This document shows, piece by piece, positions 51,209-60,898 of a DNA stretch of 64,000 nucleotides. Numbering within the stretch: position 1 is the first letter of the stretch; each line of letters starts with the position of its first letter. The DNA is taken from contig NZ_HE578907.1 in NCBI RefSeq assembly GCF_000321005.1, positions 1 to 64,000 of the forward strand. The letters run 5' to 3'. The notes beneath the pieces were generated by a model. It was not told the DNA's origin. It ran no database searches and saw nothing but the letters and a program-made list of their open reading frames with translations. The stretch is from Anaerococcus senegalensis JC48 (GTDB lineage Bacteria > Bacillota > Clostridia > Tissierellales > Peptoniphilaceae). The position numbers were made by a program, and so were the translations under genes.

Positions 51209-53115
51209 TTTAAATACCTATCAAACCATTCTTTTATAGCTTCAAGTCTTTTAATTCTTGCTTTTGGTCTTCCAGATCTTGAAAGTTCATGATTTTCTCC
51301 GTGGAAAATATACATTTTTGAATCAACTCCGTTTTCTTTTATTCTTGTATACATTTGAAGGCCTTGTTCTAATGGGCACCTATAATCTTCATCTGAATGA
51401 ATAAACATTATTGGAGTTTTTACATTTTTTGCATATTTAATAGGAGATTGATCCCACATTTTTTCCAAATTATCCCAAGGATTTGATCCAGTTTGATCTG
51501 GCCCAAAATAATATCCAATATCTGAAACTCCATAAAATGAAGTCCAATTTGAAATTGATCTTTGAGAATTTGCTGCCTTAAATCTATCAGTATGTGAAAC
51601 AATCCAATTGGTCATAAATCCACCGTAAGATCCACCATAAACTCCCAAATTATTACTATCAATTTGTGGGAATTTTTTTATAGCAAAATCTGTAAAATTC
51701 ATCAAATCTTCATAGTCGATAGACCCATATTTTCCTCTAATATCTGAATATTTTACTCCATTTCCACTTGAACCATGAGGATTAGTGTAAATTATTATAT
51801 ATCCGTCATTTGCAAAAACTTGGTGTTCATGATGGAAAATATTTGAAAACTCTGTTTTTGGTCCACCGTGAATTGATAAAAGTGTAGGATATTTTTTATT
51901 TTTGTCAAAATCTACAGGCAAAAGAGCATATCCTCTAATTCTATCACCATTAGATTCGTAGAAAAATTCTTCAATTTTACCAATTGATGTATTTATTTTA
52001 TTATCAAATAAAATTGATTTATTATTTTTATCTTTAAGGTGAGAAAGTCTATTTTCTGTCATTGATAAATAATAAATATTTTCATCAGCAATTACAAAAT
52101 CTTCAACACATCCAGAAATTTCAAGATTTAAATTACCATTTAAATCCATTGAATAAAGCTTAGACTCTTCTTTTTCTGTAACTAAGAAATATAATTTGTT
52201 ATTTTTAAATTCAAAAATTTTATTAGATTCCCATCTTGCATCTGTACCTAGAGAGTTACCAAAAGACTTATCAAAATCATCTGGAGAAATTTTTTCATAT
52301 TTTCCTAATAAGTCACTTTTATAAATAAAGGCGTCTTCATTTATGCCACCTTTTTCCATATCAGTTGCAACAAAGATTAACTCATCCTCATTATCAAAAA
52401 ATAAATCATAAAAAGAAAAAGTATCTTCTATTAAAATATTCTCATTATTATTTTCTAGATCTAAAATAATTAGATCATCTTTTAATCTTGAAACATTGTT
52501 ATCATTTTTTCCAATAACAAGGGCTAATTTATTTAAGTTTTTATTAATCGCAAAGGCGTTTAAAGTTTCATTTTTAAATTCTCTAATTTTTTCTAATTTA
52601 TTTTCATTTTTATTGAAAAAATACAAAGATTCGATTTCATCTTTTATGAAGCCTGAACCATTAAAGTAGAAAGGTAATTTTGTAACTTCTTTATAAAAAG
52701 AATTTTCTTTTTGATTTTTTCTTTGATCTTTTGATAATTTATCGCAAGCTTTAATTAAAAAATTTCCATTTTCTAGGTTTTTAATGAAAGATACATTTTT
52801 GTTTATTTTAAAATCAAACTTTGCTATTTCTATTGACCTATCTTTTTTATAAAAATAATCAAAATCTTCATCAGATTTTTCCTTAAATATAATATTATTA
52901 TCATTATCGAAAATAAATAGATTTATATCTTTATTATCTGAAATTTTAAATTTTTTATTATTTTCTAAATCAAAAGCATATAAAAAAGAATCATATTTAT
53001 TTTTATTAAAATTTGCATTAGTTTTTAAAAATGCAAGATATTTTTCATCATTTGATATTTTAAGATTTGAATAAAAATCATATTTTAAAATATCATTTAT
53101 TTTTGTTTTATCCAT
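51205..53115 (-). CDS. S9 family prolyl oligopeptidase-like acylaminoacyl peptidase
   Basis: A 636-residue serine peptidase. The N-terminal two-thirds looks like a WD40-type beta-propeller, and the C-terminal alpha/beta-hydrolase starts near 385. The catalytic Ser is in GVYGGSYGGFMTNW (near 490), Asp in HSDEDYRCPLEQG (near 578) and His in HGENHELSRSGRP (near 611). It is probably cytoplasmic, since no signal peptide is seen. These enzymes release acylated or short-peptide N-termini. GAGGAGG precedes the ATG. It is first in the minus-strand run. Confidence 0.93.
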   Translation of the reverse strand: MDKTKINDILKYDFYSNLKISNDEKYLAFLKTNANFNKNKYDSFLYAFDLENNKKFKISDNKDINLFIFDNDNNIIFKEKSDEDFDYFYKKDRSIEIAKFDFKINKNVSFIKNLENGNFLIKACDKLSKDQRKNQKENSFYKEVTKLPFYFNGSGFIKDEIESLYFFNKNENKLEKIREFKNETLNAFAINKNLNKLALVIGKNDNNVSRLKDDLIILDLENNNENILIEDTFSFYDLFFDNEDELIFVATDMEKGGINEDAFIYKSDLLGKYEKISPDDFDKSFGNSLGTDARWESNKIFEFKNNKLYFLVTEKEESKLYSMDLNGNLNLEISGCVEDFVIADENIYYLSMTENRLSHLKDKNNKSILFDNKINTSIGKIEEFFYESNGDRIRGYALLPVDFDKNKKYPTLLSIHGGPKTEFSNIFHHEHQVFANDGYIIIYTNPHGSSGNGVKYSDIRGKYGSIDYEDLMNFTDFAIKKFPQIDSNNLGVYGGSYGGFMTNWIVSHTDRFKAANSQRSISNWTSFYGVSDIGYYFGPDQTGSNPWDNLEKMWDQSPIKYAKNVKTPIMFIHSDEDYRCPLEQGLQMYTRIKENGVDSKMYIFHGENHELSRSGRPKARIKRLEAIKEWFDRYLK

Positions 53116-53172
53116 ATTTCCTCCTCATTTTATCTTATTATACATTAATTTTTAATAAACAAAAAACCAAAC

Positions 53173-53206
53173 GTTTACATAAACTTTTAGGGGGTATATA
53201 TATAAT
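53173..53206 (+). promoter_or_regulatory. hpf promoter with sigma-B-like and sigma-A-like readings
   Basis: GTTTAC (53173-53178), 13 bases, GGGTAT (53192-53197) matches the general stress (sigma-B type) pattern. The overlapping TTTACA (53174-53179) with TATATA 17 bases on is a sigma-A alternative. GTTTA-CA-TAAAC (53173-53184) is also an inverted repeat. Confidence 0.5.
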
Positions 53207-53229
53207 ATCAAAACGATGGAGGTTCAATT

Positions 53230-53766
53230 ATGAAACTAAATATTAAAGGTAAAAACATCAATGTTTATGAAAGCTTAAAAGAAGAAGCAAAGGAAAAATT
53301 TGATAGGCTTGACAAATATTTTAACAAGGAAGAAGAAATGGACCTCAAATTTTCTACCGAAGGTAATTTAAAGAAAGTTGAATCAACTATTTTTCTAAAA
53401 GGTGGTACAATTCTTAGAGCTGAAGAAGTAAATGAAAACTTTTCAACTGGAATTGATAAGGTTATTGACGCTTTGGTACGTCAAATCAGAAAACATAAAA
53501 CAAAACTTCAAAGAAATAGAAGAAATGGTGAGTCAATAAAATTTGAATCCTTTGATAACATTGAAATTGAAGAAGAGAAAGAAGATAATCCAACTATAAA
53601 AAAAGAAAAAGAAATAGTTCTAAGACCAATGAGCGATGAGGAAGCTTGTATGCAAATGGAACTTTTAAACCATGATTTCTTTATATATTTAGATGATCAA
53701 GAAATGAAAACAAGATTAGTTTATAAAAGAAAAGATGGTCATTATGGATTAATTATTCCTGAATAA
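53230..53766 (+). CDS. hpf: Ribosome hibernation promoting factor, long form
   Basis: Dimerises 70S ribosomes into inactive 100S particles. The N-terminal ribosome-binding domain (about 1-100, KGKNINVYESLKEEAKEKF and DKVIDALVRQIRKHKTKL) is joined by an acidic linker to the C-terminal dimerisation domain (about 122-178, IVLRPMSDEEACMQMELLNHDFFIY and VYKRKDGHYGLI). Length (178) is that of the long Gram-positive form. GGAGG precedes the ATG. It is usually followed by secA, but here the shikimate operon intervenes. Confidence 0.96.
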   Translation: MKLNIKGKNINVYESLKEEAKEKFDRLDKYFNKEEEMDLKFSTEGNLKKVESTIFLKGGTILRAEEVNENFSTGIDKVIDALVRQIRKHKTKLQRNRRNGESIKFESFDNIEIEEEKEDNPTIKKEKEIVLRPMSDEEACMQMELLNHDFFIYLDDQEMKTRLVYKRKDGHYGLIIPE

Positions 53767-53774
53767 TGAATTTT

Positions 53775-53803
53775 ACTGCTGCATTTTTTGCAGCAGTTTT
53801 TTT
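53775..53803 (+). terminator. Terminator after hpf
   Basis: ACTGCTGC pairs perfectly with GCAGCAGT around an A/T loop, followed by seven T. Confidence 0.93.
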
Positions 53804-53906
53804 ATTTGTAAATAATTTACATATATAATTATCTACTAGATAAACTTTTATAGAGTATAGTGATAATATAAATAAAAAATAAATTAAAAACAAAGAAAGA
53901 AGTCAA

Positions 53907-54938
53907 ATGAAATTAACAGTTGATTTAGAAAATCCTTATGACATTGTTATAGGTTCAAAAATTATAGAAAAATTGCACGAATATTTAAAAGAAAATTATA
54001 AAAATTCTAGAATTTTAATAATAAGTGATGATTTAGTTTATAAAATTCATGGAAAAAAAATTGAAAAAGAACTCGGTGGATTTTATTTTAAAGAATACAT
54101 TTTAAAAAATGGAGAAAAATCAAAATCTACAGAAAATTTAATTAAAATTTTAGAGTTTGCAGCAAAAAATGAATATAGAAGATCTGATTTAATAATTGCT
54201 TTTGGAGGAGGAGTTGTAGGAGATATTTCAGCTCTTTTTTCTTCTCTTTATCTTAGAGGAGTTGATTTTATCATGGTTCCAACTACATTTTTATCTTCAA
54301 TCGATTCATCTGTTGGTGGAAAAACCGCAGTGAATTTAAAAGCAGGGAAAAATTTGTGTGGAACATTTTATCAACCAAAAAAAGTTTTTATAGATACAGA
54401 TTTTTTAAAAACTTTATCAGATTATTATTTTAAGGATGGTTTGGGAGAAGCTATCAAATATGGAATGATTAGAGATAAGTCTATTTTCGATGAAATTTCT
54501 AATAATAATGTAAATAAATCTTATCCAAATCTTCCATCAATTATAAAAAAATGCTTACAAATAAAGAAAGAAGTTGTTAAGAAAGACGAGAAAGATTTGG
54601 GTATTAGACAAATTTTAAATTATGGCCATACTTTTGCCCATGCTATTGAAATTAATTCTAATTTTAAAATTAGTCATGGTCATGCAGTAGCTCTTGGTAT
54701 GAAAATAATGGTCAAATATTTTTATAAAGATTTTTTAGGTGAGTTTGTAAAAGTTTTAGAAAAATACGGTCTTGATTATGATATAGATTTTAATACAGAT
54801 GAAATTATAAAAATTTGTAAACTAGATAAAAAATCTAGAGCTGATAAAATAAATATCATCGTTGTAAAAGAGATTGGAACTTGTGAGATTTTAAAAATAG
54901 ATTTTAATTATTTGAGGAAAATATATGAAAACAGATGA
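53907..54938 (+). CDS. aroB: 3-dehydroquinate synthase
   Basis: Cyclises DAHP to 3-dehydroquinate, the second step of the shikimate pathway, with NAD and a divalent metal. Motifs are AFGGGVVGDISALFSSLYLRG (near 96), VPTTFLSSIDSSVGGKTAVN (near 121), GLGEAIKYGMIRD (near 180) and the metal-binding NYGHTFAHAIE and SHGHAVALGM. Length (343) is normal. It overlaps aroA by 14 bases and heads the operon aroB-aroA-fusion-aroQ. Confidence 0.96.
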   Translation: MKLTVDLENPYDIVIGSKIIEKLHEYLKENYKNSRILIISDDLVYKIHGKKIEKELGGFYFKEYILKNGEKSKSTENLIKILEFAAKNEYRRSDLIIAFGGGVVGDISALFSSLYLRGVDFIMVPTTFLSSIDSSVGGKTAVNLKAGKNLCGTFYQPKKVFIDTDFLKTLSDYYFKDGLGEAIKYGMIRDKSIFDEISNNNVNKSYPNLPSIIKKCLQIKKEVVKKDEKDLGIRQILNYGHTFAHAIEINSNFKISHGHAVALGMKIMVKYFYKDFLGEFVKVLEKYGLDYDIDFNTDEIIKICKLDKKSRADKINIIVVKEIGTCEILKIDFNYLRKIYENR

Positions 54939-56154
54939 TATTTTAATTCATCCTTCAAAATTAGAAGGAGAAATTGATGCTATTTCATCCAAATCTTTTG
55001 CCCATAGAGTTTTAATTATGGCAGGACTTGCAAAAAATCCTACTAATATTTATATTAATGAATTTTCAAAAGATATAAATGTGACAATAGATAGTCTTGA
55101 AAATTTGGGAGTAAAAATTAAAAAAGATAAAAATCTTGTAAAAATAATCCCTCCAAATGAAAAAATTGAAAAAGCAACTATTGATATGTATGAATCAGGA
55201 TCTTCTTTGAGATTTTTCACAGGAGTTTGCTCTCATTTTTCAAAAAATACAAAAATATTAGGTGAAAAAAGACTTGCTAAAAGACCAAACCTTGAACTAA
55301 TTAATAATCTAAGACAAAACGGCTTAGAAATTTCTTCTAATAAAATTCCCTACACTATTAAGGGAAAATTAAAATCAGGGAAATTTGAATTTTTGGAAAA
55401 TAAATCAAGCCAATATATAACAGCTATAATGCTTGCAGCAAGCAAACTAGATGGAAAAATTTATATTAAATTAAAACAAAAACCAGAATCAATTGGTTAT
55501 ATTGATATAACAAGAAAAGTCTTAAAAGATTTTAATGTTGATATTAAGAAAGAGAATAACTCATATATAATTGAAAATCCACAAATTATTTCACCAAAAA
55601 ATTATTATGTAGAAGGAGATTGGTCAAATGCTGCATTTTTTTATGGGGCAAATTTACTTGGTTCAAAAATAAAAATTAAAAACTTGAATGAAAAATCTCT
55701 ACAAAAAGATAGAGAAATTGTAGAAATTTGTCAAAAAATAAAAAAATGTAAAAAAGAAAATAAAGAAATAAAAATAGACATTTCACAAATACCAGACCTT
55801 TGTCCAATAGTTGCAATCTTACTCACATCTTTAGACAAAACTTCCTACATTATTAATGGAGAAAGATTAAGACTTAAAGAAAGTGACAGGTTAGAATCAA
55901 CTTCAAAGATGTTAAATGATTTGGGAGCAAATTGCCAAATCCTTGGAGACGGTCTTAAAATCTCTGGAAAAATAAGTGGGGGCAAGGTTGATTCTTTTAA
56001 TGATCACAGGATAGTAATGGCTGCAAGTATAGGATCTTTACTTGCAAAAGATGACATAATAATAAAAAATTATAAGGCAGTAAATAAGTCCTACCCATCA
56101 TTTTTCAAAACTTTTGAAAAACTTGGTGGTAGAATTAAATATCTAGGAGCTTAA
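54925..56154 (+). CDS. aroA: EPSP synthase (3-phosphoshikimate 1-carboxyvinyltransferase)
   Basis: Joins shikimate 3-phosphate and phosphoenolpyruvate to EPSP. Active-site stretches are ISSKSFAHRVLI (near 20), YESGSSLRFFTGV (near 89), GDWSNAAFFYGAN and the LKESDRLESTSKML and FNDHRIVMAASI segments. Length (409) is slightly short but complete. The residue after Glu-Ser-Gly-Ser is Ser rather than the Asn/Gly-Thr seen in classic class I enzymes, so it may be of class II type. It is followed without a gap by the trifunctional fusion gene. Confidence 0.95.
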   Translation: MKTDDILIHPSKLEGEIDAISSKSFAHRVLIMAGLAKNPTNIYINEFSKDINVTIDSLENLGVKIKKDKNLVKIIPPNEKIEKATIDMYESGSSLRFFTGVCSHFSKNTKILGEKRLAKRPNLELINNLRQNGLEISSNKIPYTIKGKLKSGKFEFLENKSSQYITAIMLAASKLDGKIYIKLKQKPESIGYIDITRKVLKDFNVDIKKENNSYIIENPQIISPKNYYVEGDWSNAAFFYGANLLGSKIKIKNLNEKSLQKDREIVEICQKIKKCKKENKEIKIDISQIPDLCPIVAILLTSLDKTSYIINGERLRLKESDRLESTSKMLNDLGANCQILGDGLKISGKISGGKVDSFNDHRIVMAASIGSLLAKDDIIIKNYKAVNKSYPSFFKTFEKLGGRIKYLGA

Positions 56155-57642
56155 ATGGACGATATTAAAGATATTAGAGAAAATATAAACAAAGTCGATG
56201 ATGAAATTATAAAATTACTAGAAGAAAGGTTTGACCTTTCAAAAAAAGTAAGGGCCTACAAGATATCTCACAATAAAAAAGTTTATGATCCAATTAGGGA
56301 AAAAGAAATTCTAAAAAAAATTCAAGAAAAAAATCCTGAATATGGAAAATATTTCGTAAAAATTTATCAAGAAATTATGGATCAGTCTAAAAATCTACAA
56401 AAAAATGATGAAAAATATGGACTTTTAGGAAAAAAATTAGGCCATTCTTATTCAAAAATAATCCATGAAAAACTTGGATACTATAGCTACCAATATTTTG
56501 AAAAAAACGAAGAAGATTTGGATGAATTTTTTGAAAAAAAAGATTTTAAGGGGATTAATGTAACAATTCCATATAAAGAGAAAGTAATAAAATACCTAGA
56601 TTATGTGTCTGATAAGGCAAAAAAAATTGGAGCAGTAAATACAATCGTAAATAAAAATGGAAAACTTTACGGCTACAATACAGATTATTTTGGCTTTTTT
56701 TATGATCTTAAAAAAAATCAAATAGAAGTAAAAAATAAAAAATGTTTAGTTCTTGGTAAGGGTGCATCCTCAAAAACTGTAAAAGAAGTTTTAAAAGATT
56801 TGGACGCAAAAGAAATTGTATTTTTATCAAGAAGATTTAAACCTTATTTTAAAGATGAAAAAAATTATAGGGATTTTGAAATAATTATAAATACTACTCC
56901 TGTTGGAATGTATCCTAATAATGGAGATTTTTTAGATCATATTAATCTCGATAATTTTGAAAAATTAGAGGGAGTCCTTGATTTAATTTATAATCCAAAT
57001 ATGACAAAAATTTTAATTGATGCAAAATTAAAAAATATAAAATTTGCCAGTGGAATTGATATGCTTATTGCTCAGGCTATAAAAGCAAGCGAATTATTTT
57101 TAGATAAAAATTTTGATCCATCTTTAATCAGTGGTGTTAGAAATTCTTTATTAAAGAATCAAATAAATATTGCCCTTATTGGAATGCCAGGATCTGGTAA
57201 AACAAGCCTTGGACAAATTTTGTCTAAAAATATGAATAGAAAATTTTTTGATATAGATGAAGAATTCGTAAAAAAATATGGGAATATAGAAGATTTCTTC
57301 AATAAATATGGAGAAGGTGAATTTAGAAAAAAGGAAATCCAAATTATAAAAGAAATATCAAAATCAAATTCTCTTATCATAAGTTGTGGTGGTGGAGTAG
57401 TAGAAAAAGATATAAATTATTATTATTTAAAAGAAAATTCTTTAATAGTTAATGTAAGAAGAGATTTAGAAAAATTAGAAATTGGTGGAAGACCACTATC
57501 AAAAAAATATGATTTAGATTTTTTGTATGAAAAAAGAAAAGATCTATATGATAAATTTAAAGATTTTGAGGTTTATAATAAAAATTTGAATGTTTGTGCA
57601 AAAGAAATTGAGGAGAAATTTTATGAGAATATTAATAATTAA
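56155..57642 (+). CDS. Trifunctional chorismate mutase-shikimate dehydrogenase-shikimate kinase
   Basis: A 495-residue fusion of three enzymes. Residues 1-80 are an AroQ-type chorismate mutase (INKVDDEIIKLLEERFDLSKKV, with VYDPIREKEI). About 87-325 is shikimate dehydrogenase AroE: LLGKKLGHSYSKIIH, NVTIPYKEKV, GAVNTIV, NTDYFGF, VLGKGASSKT and the terminal GIDMLIAQAIKASELF. About 335-495 is shikimate kinase: Walker A GMPGSGKTSLG, DIDEEFVKKYG, GEGEFRKKE, SCGGGVV and GGRPLSKKY. All three active sites look intact. It provides two steps flanking those of aroB, aroQ and aroA in one chain, plus the mutase acting after chorismate. Confidence 0.95.
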   Translation: MDDIKDIRENINKVDDEIIKLLEERFDLSKKVRAYKISHNKKVYDPIREKEILKKIQEKNPEYGKYFVKIYQEIMDQSKNLQKNDEKYGLLGKKLGHSYSKIIHEKLGYYSYQYFEKNEEDLDEFFEKKDFKGINVTIPYKEKVIKYLDYVSDKAKKIGAVNTIVNKNGKLYGYNTDYFGFFYDLKKNQIEVKNKKCLVLGKGASSKTVKEVLKDLDAKEIVFLSRRFKPYFKDEKNYRDFEIIINTTPVGMYPNNGDFLDHINLDNFEKLEGVLDLIYNPNMTKILIDAKLKNIKFASGIDMLIAQAIKASELFLDKNFDPSLISGVRNSLLKNQINIALIGMPGSGKTSLGQILSKNMNRKFFDIDEEFVKKYGNIEDFFNKYGEGEFRKKEIQIIKEISKSNSLIISCGGGVVEKDINYYYLKENSLIVNVRRDLEKLEIGGRPLSKKYDLDFLYEKRKDLYDKFKDFEVYNKNLNVCAKEIEEKFYENINN

Positions 57643-58057
57643 TGGGCCCAATATAAATATGCTTGGAATTAGAGAAAGAGATCTTTACGGAAAAAAAACT
57701 TATAAAGATTTAATTAAATATATAAAAGATTATGTTTATAATAAGGATATTGAAATTGAAATTTACCAATCAAATTCTGAAGGACAAATTATAAATAAAA
57801 TTCAAGAAGCATATAGTTTTTATGATGGAATAGTGATAAATCCTGCAGCATATACCCATACATCAATTGCAATTTTAGATGCCTTAAAAGCTGTAAATAT
57901 ACCAACAGTTGAAGTTCATTTAACAGATGTAGATAAGAGGGAAGAATTTAGAAAAATTTCCTATGTTTCATATTTTGCCATGAAAACTATAAAGGGCGAG
58001 GGATTTGATGGTTATATTGAAGCAATTAAGTATTTAAAAGAAAATTTCGAAAAATAA
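57623..58057 (+). CDS. aroQ: 3-dehydroquinate dehydratase, type II
   Basis: Dehydrates 3-dehydroquinate to 3-dehydroshikimate. The N-terminal ILIINGPNINMLGIRERDLYG carries the catalytic arginine and nearby loop, then QSNSEGQIINKI, INPAAYTHTSIAILDAL (catalytic His) and VEVHLTDVDKREEFR. Length (144) is typical of the dodecameric type II enzyme. The start is the ATG at 57623 after GAGGAG, overlapping the fusion gene by 20 bases. It is last in the operon. Confidence 0.96.
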   Translation: MRILIINGPNINMLGIRERDLYGKKTYKDLIKYIKDYVYNKDIEIEIYQSNSEGQIINKIQEAYSFYDGIVINPAAYTHTSIAILDALKAVNIPTVEVHLTDVDKREEFRKISYVSYFAMKTIKGEGFDGYIEAIKYLKENFEK

Positions 58058-58183
58058 TTATTGTAAATTTATTTTACAATTGATTGATTTTCATTTAATA
58101 TTATATTTGAGATATTTTAATCCTATTTTATTGATAAGAGTCATAAAAAAGGTAGGATATACAGTGAATTAGAGGTGAAAGAT

Positions 58184-60898
58184 TTGGCGTTATTTAATAT
58201 ATTTAAATCATTTAGTCAAAAAGAAATTGCCAACAATCAAAAATTAGTTGACAAAATTTTAGCACTAGATGAAGATATGCAAAAATTAACAGATAAACAG
58301 TTACAAAATAAAACAAATGAATTTAAAGAAAGACTTAAAAACGGAGAAAGTCTTGATGATCTTTTAGTAGAAGCATTTGCAACAGTAAGAGAAGCAAGTG
58401 ATAGAGTTTTGGGAATGAAACATTATCCTGTGCAATTGTTGGGAGGAATTGTTCTACATAATGGACAAATAGCAGAAATGAAAACAGGAGAAGGAAAAAC
58501 TTTAGTTGAAACTCTTCCTGCTTATTTAAATGCCCTTGACGGAAAGGGAGTTCATGTAGTTACAGTAAATGATTACCTTGCAAAACGTGACCAAGAGTGG
58601 ATGGGGAAAGTTTATTCATTTTTGGGTCTTACAGTAGGTTGTATAATTTATGGACTTACAAACTCTGAAAGACAAAAAAATTATAATTGTGATATAACTT
58701 ATGGAACAAATAACCAATTTGGTTTTGATTATCTTAGAGATAACATGGTTATTTATAAGGATAATATGGTTCAAAGAGGACTTCATTATGCAATAGTCGA
58801 TGAGGTCGATTCAATCTTAATTGATGAAGCTAGAACTCCACTTATAATTTCTGGAGAAGGTGATGAATCTACAGATACTTATAAAAAGGCTGATGAATTT
58901 ATAAAAGGACTTGAGGGAAGAATTTTAGATCCAAATGAAGATTTAGATCAAGATCCATTTGATAGAGAATTTGTTGTAGAGAAAGTAGATTTCTTGGTAG
59001 ATGAAAAAAGAAAATCATCAAACCTTACAGAACAAGGAACAGAAAAGGCTGAAAAATTCTTTGGAATTGAAAATTTATCAGATCCAGAACATCTAGAACT
59101 TGCTCACTACATTAATAATGCCCTAAAAGCAAATACAACTATGACAAGAGACATAGATTATGTTGTAAATAAGGGCGAAGTAATGATTGTAGATGAATTT
59201 ACAGGCCGTATTATGCAAGGAAGAAGATACTCAGATGGTCTTCATCAAGCAATTGAGGCAAAAGAAGGAGTTGAAGTTCAATCAGAATCAAAAACTCTTG
59301 CAACAATTACCTTCCAAAATTACTTTAGAATGTATGATAAATTATCTGGAATGACTGGTACTGCAAAAACAGAAGAAGAAGAATTTTCAGAAATTTATAG
59401 CTTGGATGTTGTAGAAATTCCTACAAACAGATCAATCCAAAGAGTTGATGATGTAGACTATGTTTATATAAATGAAAATGGAAAATATAATGCAATTATA
59501 GAAGAAATTAAAAAAGTTCACGCAACTGGTCAACCAATTCTAGTTGGTACAATTTCTATAGAAAATTCTGAAAAATTATCGAATGCTCTAAAAAAAGAAA
59601 AAATAAAACACGTAGTATTAAATGCTAAAAATCACGAAAGAGAAGCTGATATTGTGGCTCAAGCAGGTAGACTTAATGCTGTAACAATAGCTACAAATAT
59701 GGCGGGTCGTGGTACTGATATTATGCTTGGTGGAAATGCTGATCATATGGCAAAACAAAGATTAAAAAGAGAAGGAATTTCTGATGAATTATTAGAACAA
59801 GTAGACTCTTTCCAAGAAACAGATAACCAAGAAATATTAGATGCGAGAAAAAAATATAAACACTATAAATCTCTTGTAAAACCTGAAATAGATCAAGAAG
59901 CTAAAAAGGTAAGAGAAGTTGGTGGACTATATATAATAGGTTCAGAAAGACATGAATCTCGAAGAATTGATAACCAATTGAGAGGACGTTCAGGAAGACA
60001 AGGAGATCCTGGTAAATCAAGATTTTTTATCTCATTAAAAGATGATTTAATTAGACTAAATGTAGGAGAACAAATTTCTAAATTTGTAGAAAATTACAAT
60101 TATCCAGAAGATGATCCAATTGTTTCAAAAATGGTAACAAGATCAATTGAAAAAGCTCAAACTAGAGTTGAGGCAAATAACTTTGCAACAAGAAAAAGAG
60201 TCCTCCAATATGATGATGTAATGAATAAACAAAGAACAATAATCTATAATGAAAGAAAACAAGTTCTTTACGGAGAAAATATGAGAGAATCAATTTTAGC
60301 AATGATAAAAGATTCGATTTCTCAAGCTGTATATTCATTTACTAACCCACAAATAAAACCAGAAAATTGGGAAATGGTAGCCTTATTAAATCATTTAAAA
60401 TCAATAGCAATCCCAGTTGAACTTTTAAGATTTGAAAATATTAATGATTTAACCCAAGAAAAATTAATAGATTATATTTACCAAACAACCTTAAATAAAT
60501 ATGAGGAAAAAGAAAAACAATTTGGTGAAGATAATATGAGAGAAGTTGAAAGGGTAGTTCTTCTTAGAGTAATTGATACAAAGTGGATGGAACACATCGA
60601 TGCAATGGATCAAATGAGAAAAGAAATTGGTGTTAGAGCTATGGGTAATGATGATCCTGTTCGTGCTTATACAAATTCCGGATTTGAAATGTATGAAGAA
60701 ATGACTAATGCAATACAAGAAGAAACCGTAAGGTTAATGATGGGTGTTGAAATTAGACAAAATATTGAAAGAAAACAAGTTTTAAGACCTGATTCAGAAA
60801 ATCTTGAAAATGCTGAGGATCCTGATCAAGCAACTAACAGAGCTGAAAGAAGAAGATTAAAAAGAGAAGCAAAAAAAGGTAATATTAAGGGTAATTAG
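58184..60898 (+). CDS. secA: Preprotein translocase ATPase SecA
   Basis: The motor for protein export through SecYEG. It shows Walker A MKTGEGKTLVETLP (near 102), the DEVDSILIDEARTPLIIS stretch near 207, and GTDIMLGGNADHM and the RGRSGRQGDPG segments of the second nucleotide domain. The start is TTG at 58184, giving MALFNIFKSFSQKEIA; AGAGGTG lies seven bases upstream. The GTG at 58175 overlaps that site and is rejected. At 904 residues it is slightly long for a Firmicute. The C-terminal zinc-binding SEC-C motif is absent; the protein ends in a basic tail. Confidence 0.95.
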   Translation: MALFNIFKSFSQKEIANNQKLVDKILALDEDMQKLTDKQLQNKTNEFKERLKNGESLDDLLVEAFATVREASDRVLGMKHYPVQLLGGIVLHNGQIAEMKTGEGKTLVETLPAYLNALDGKGVHVVTVNDYLAKRDQEWMGKVYSFLGLTVGCIIYGLTNSERQKNYNCDITYGTNNQFGFDYLRDNMVIYKDNMVQRGLHYAIVDEVDSILIDEARTPLIISGEGDESTDTYKKADEFIKGLEGRILDPNEDLDQDPFDREFVVEKVDFLVDEKRKSSNLTEQGTEKAEKFFGIENLSDPEHLELAHYINNALKANTTMTRDIDYVVNKGEVMIVDEFTGRIMQGRRYSDGLHQAIEAKEGVEVQSESKTLATITFQNYFRMYDKLSGMTGTAKTEEEEFSEIYSLDVVEIPTNRSIQRVDDVDYVYINENGKYNAIIEEIKKVHATGQPILVGTISIENSEKLSNALKKEKIKHVVLNAKNHEREADIVAQAGRLNAVTIATNMAGRGTDIMLGGNADHMAKQRLKREGISDELLEQVDSFQETDNQEILDARKKYKHYKSLVKPEIDQEAKKVREVGGLYIIGSERHESRRIDNQLRGRSGRQGDPGKSRFFISLKDDLIRLNVGEQISKFVENYNYPEDDPIVSKMVTRSIEKAQTRVEANNFATRKRVLQYDDVMNKQRTIIYNERKQVLYGENMRESILAMIKDSISQAVYSFTNPQIKPENWEMVALLNHLKSIAIPVELLRFENINDLTQEKLIDYIYQTTLNKYEEKEKQFGEDNMREVERVVLLRVIDTKWMEHIDAMDQMRKEIGVRAMGNDDPVRAYTNSGFEMYEEMTNAIQEETVRLMMGVEIRQNIERKQVLRPDSENLENAEDPDQATNRAERRRLKREAKKGNIKGN

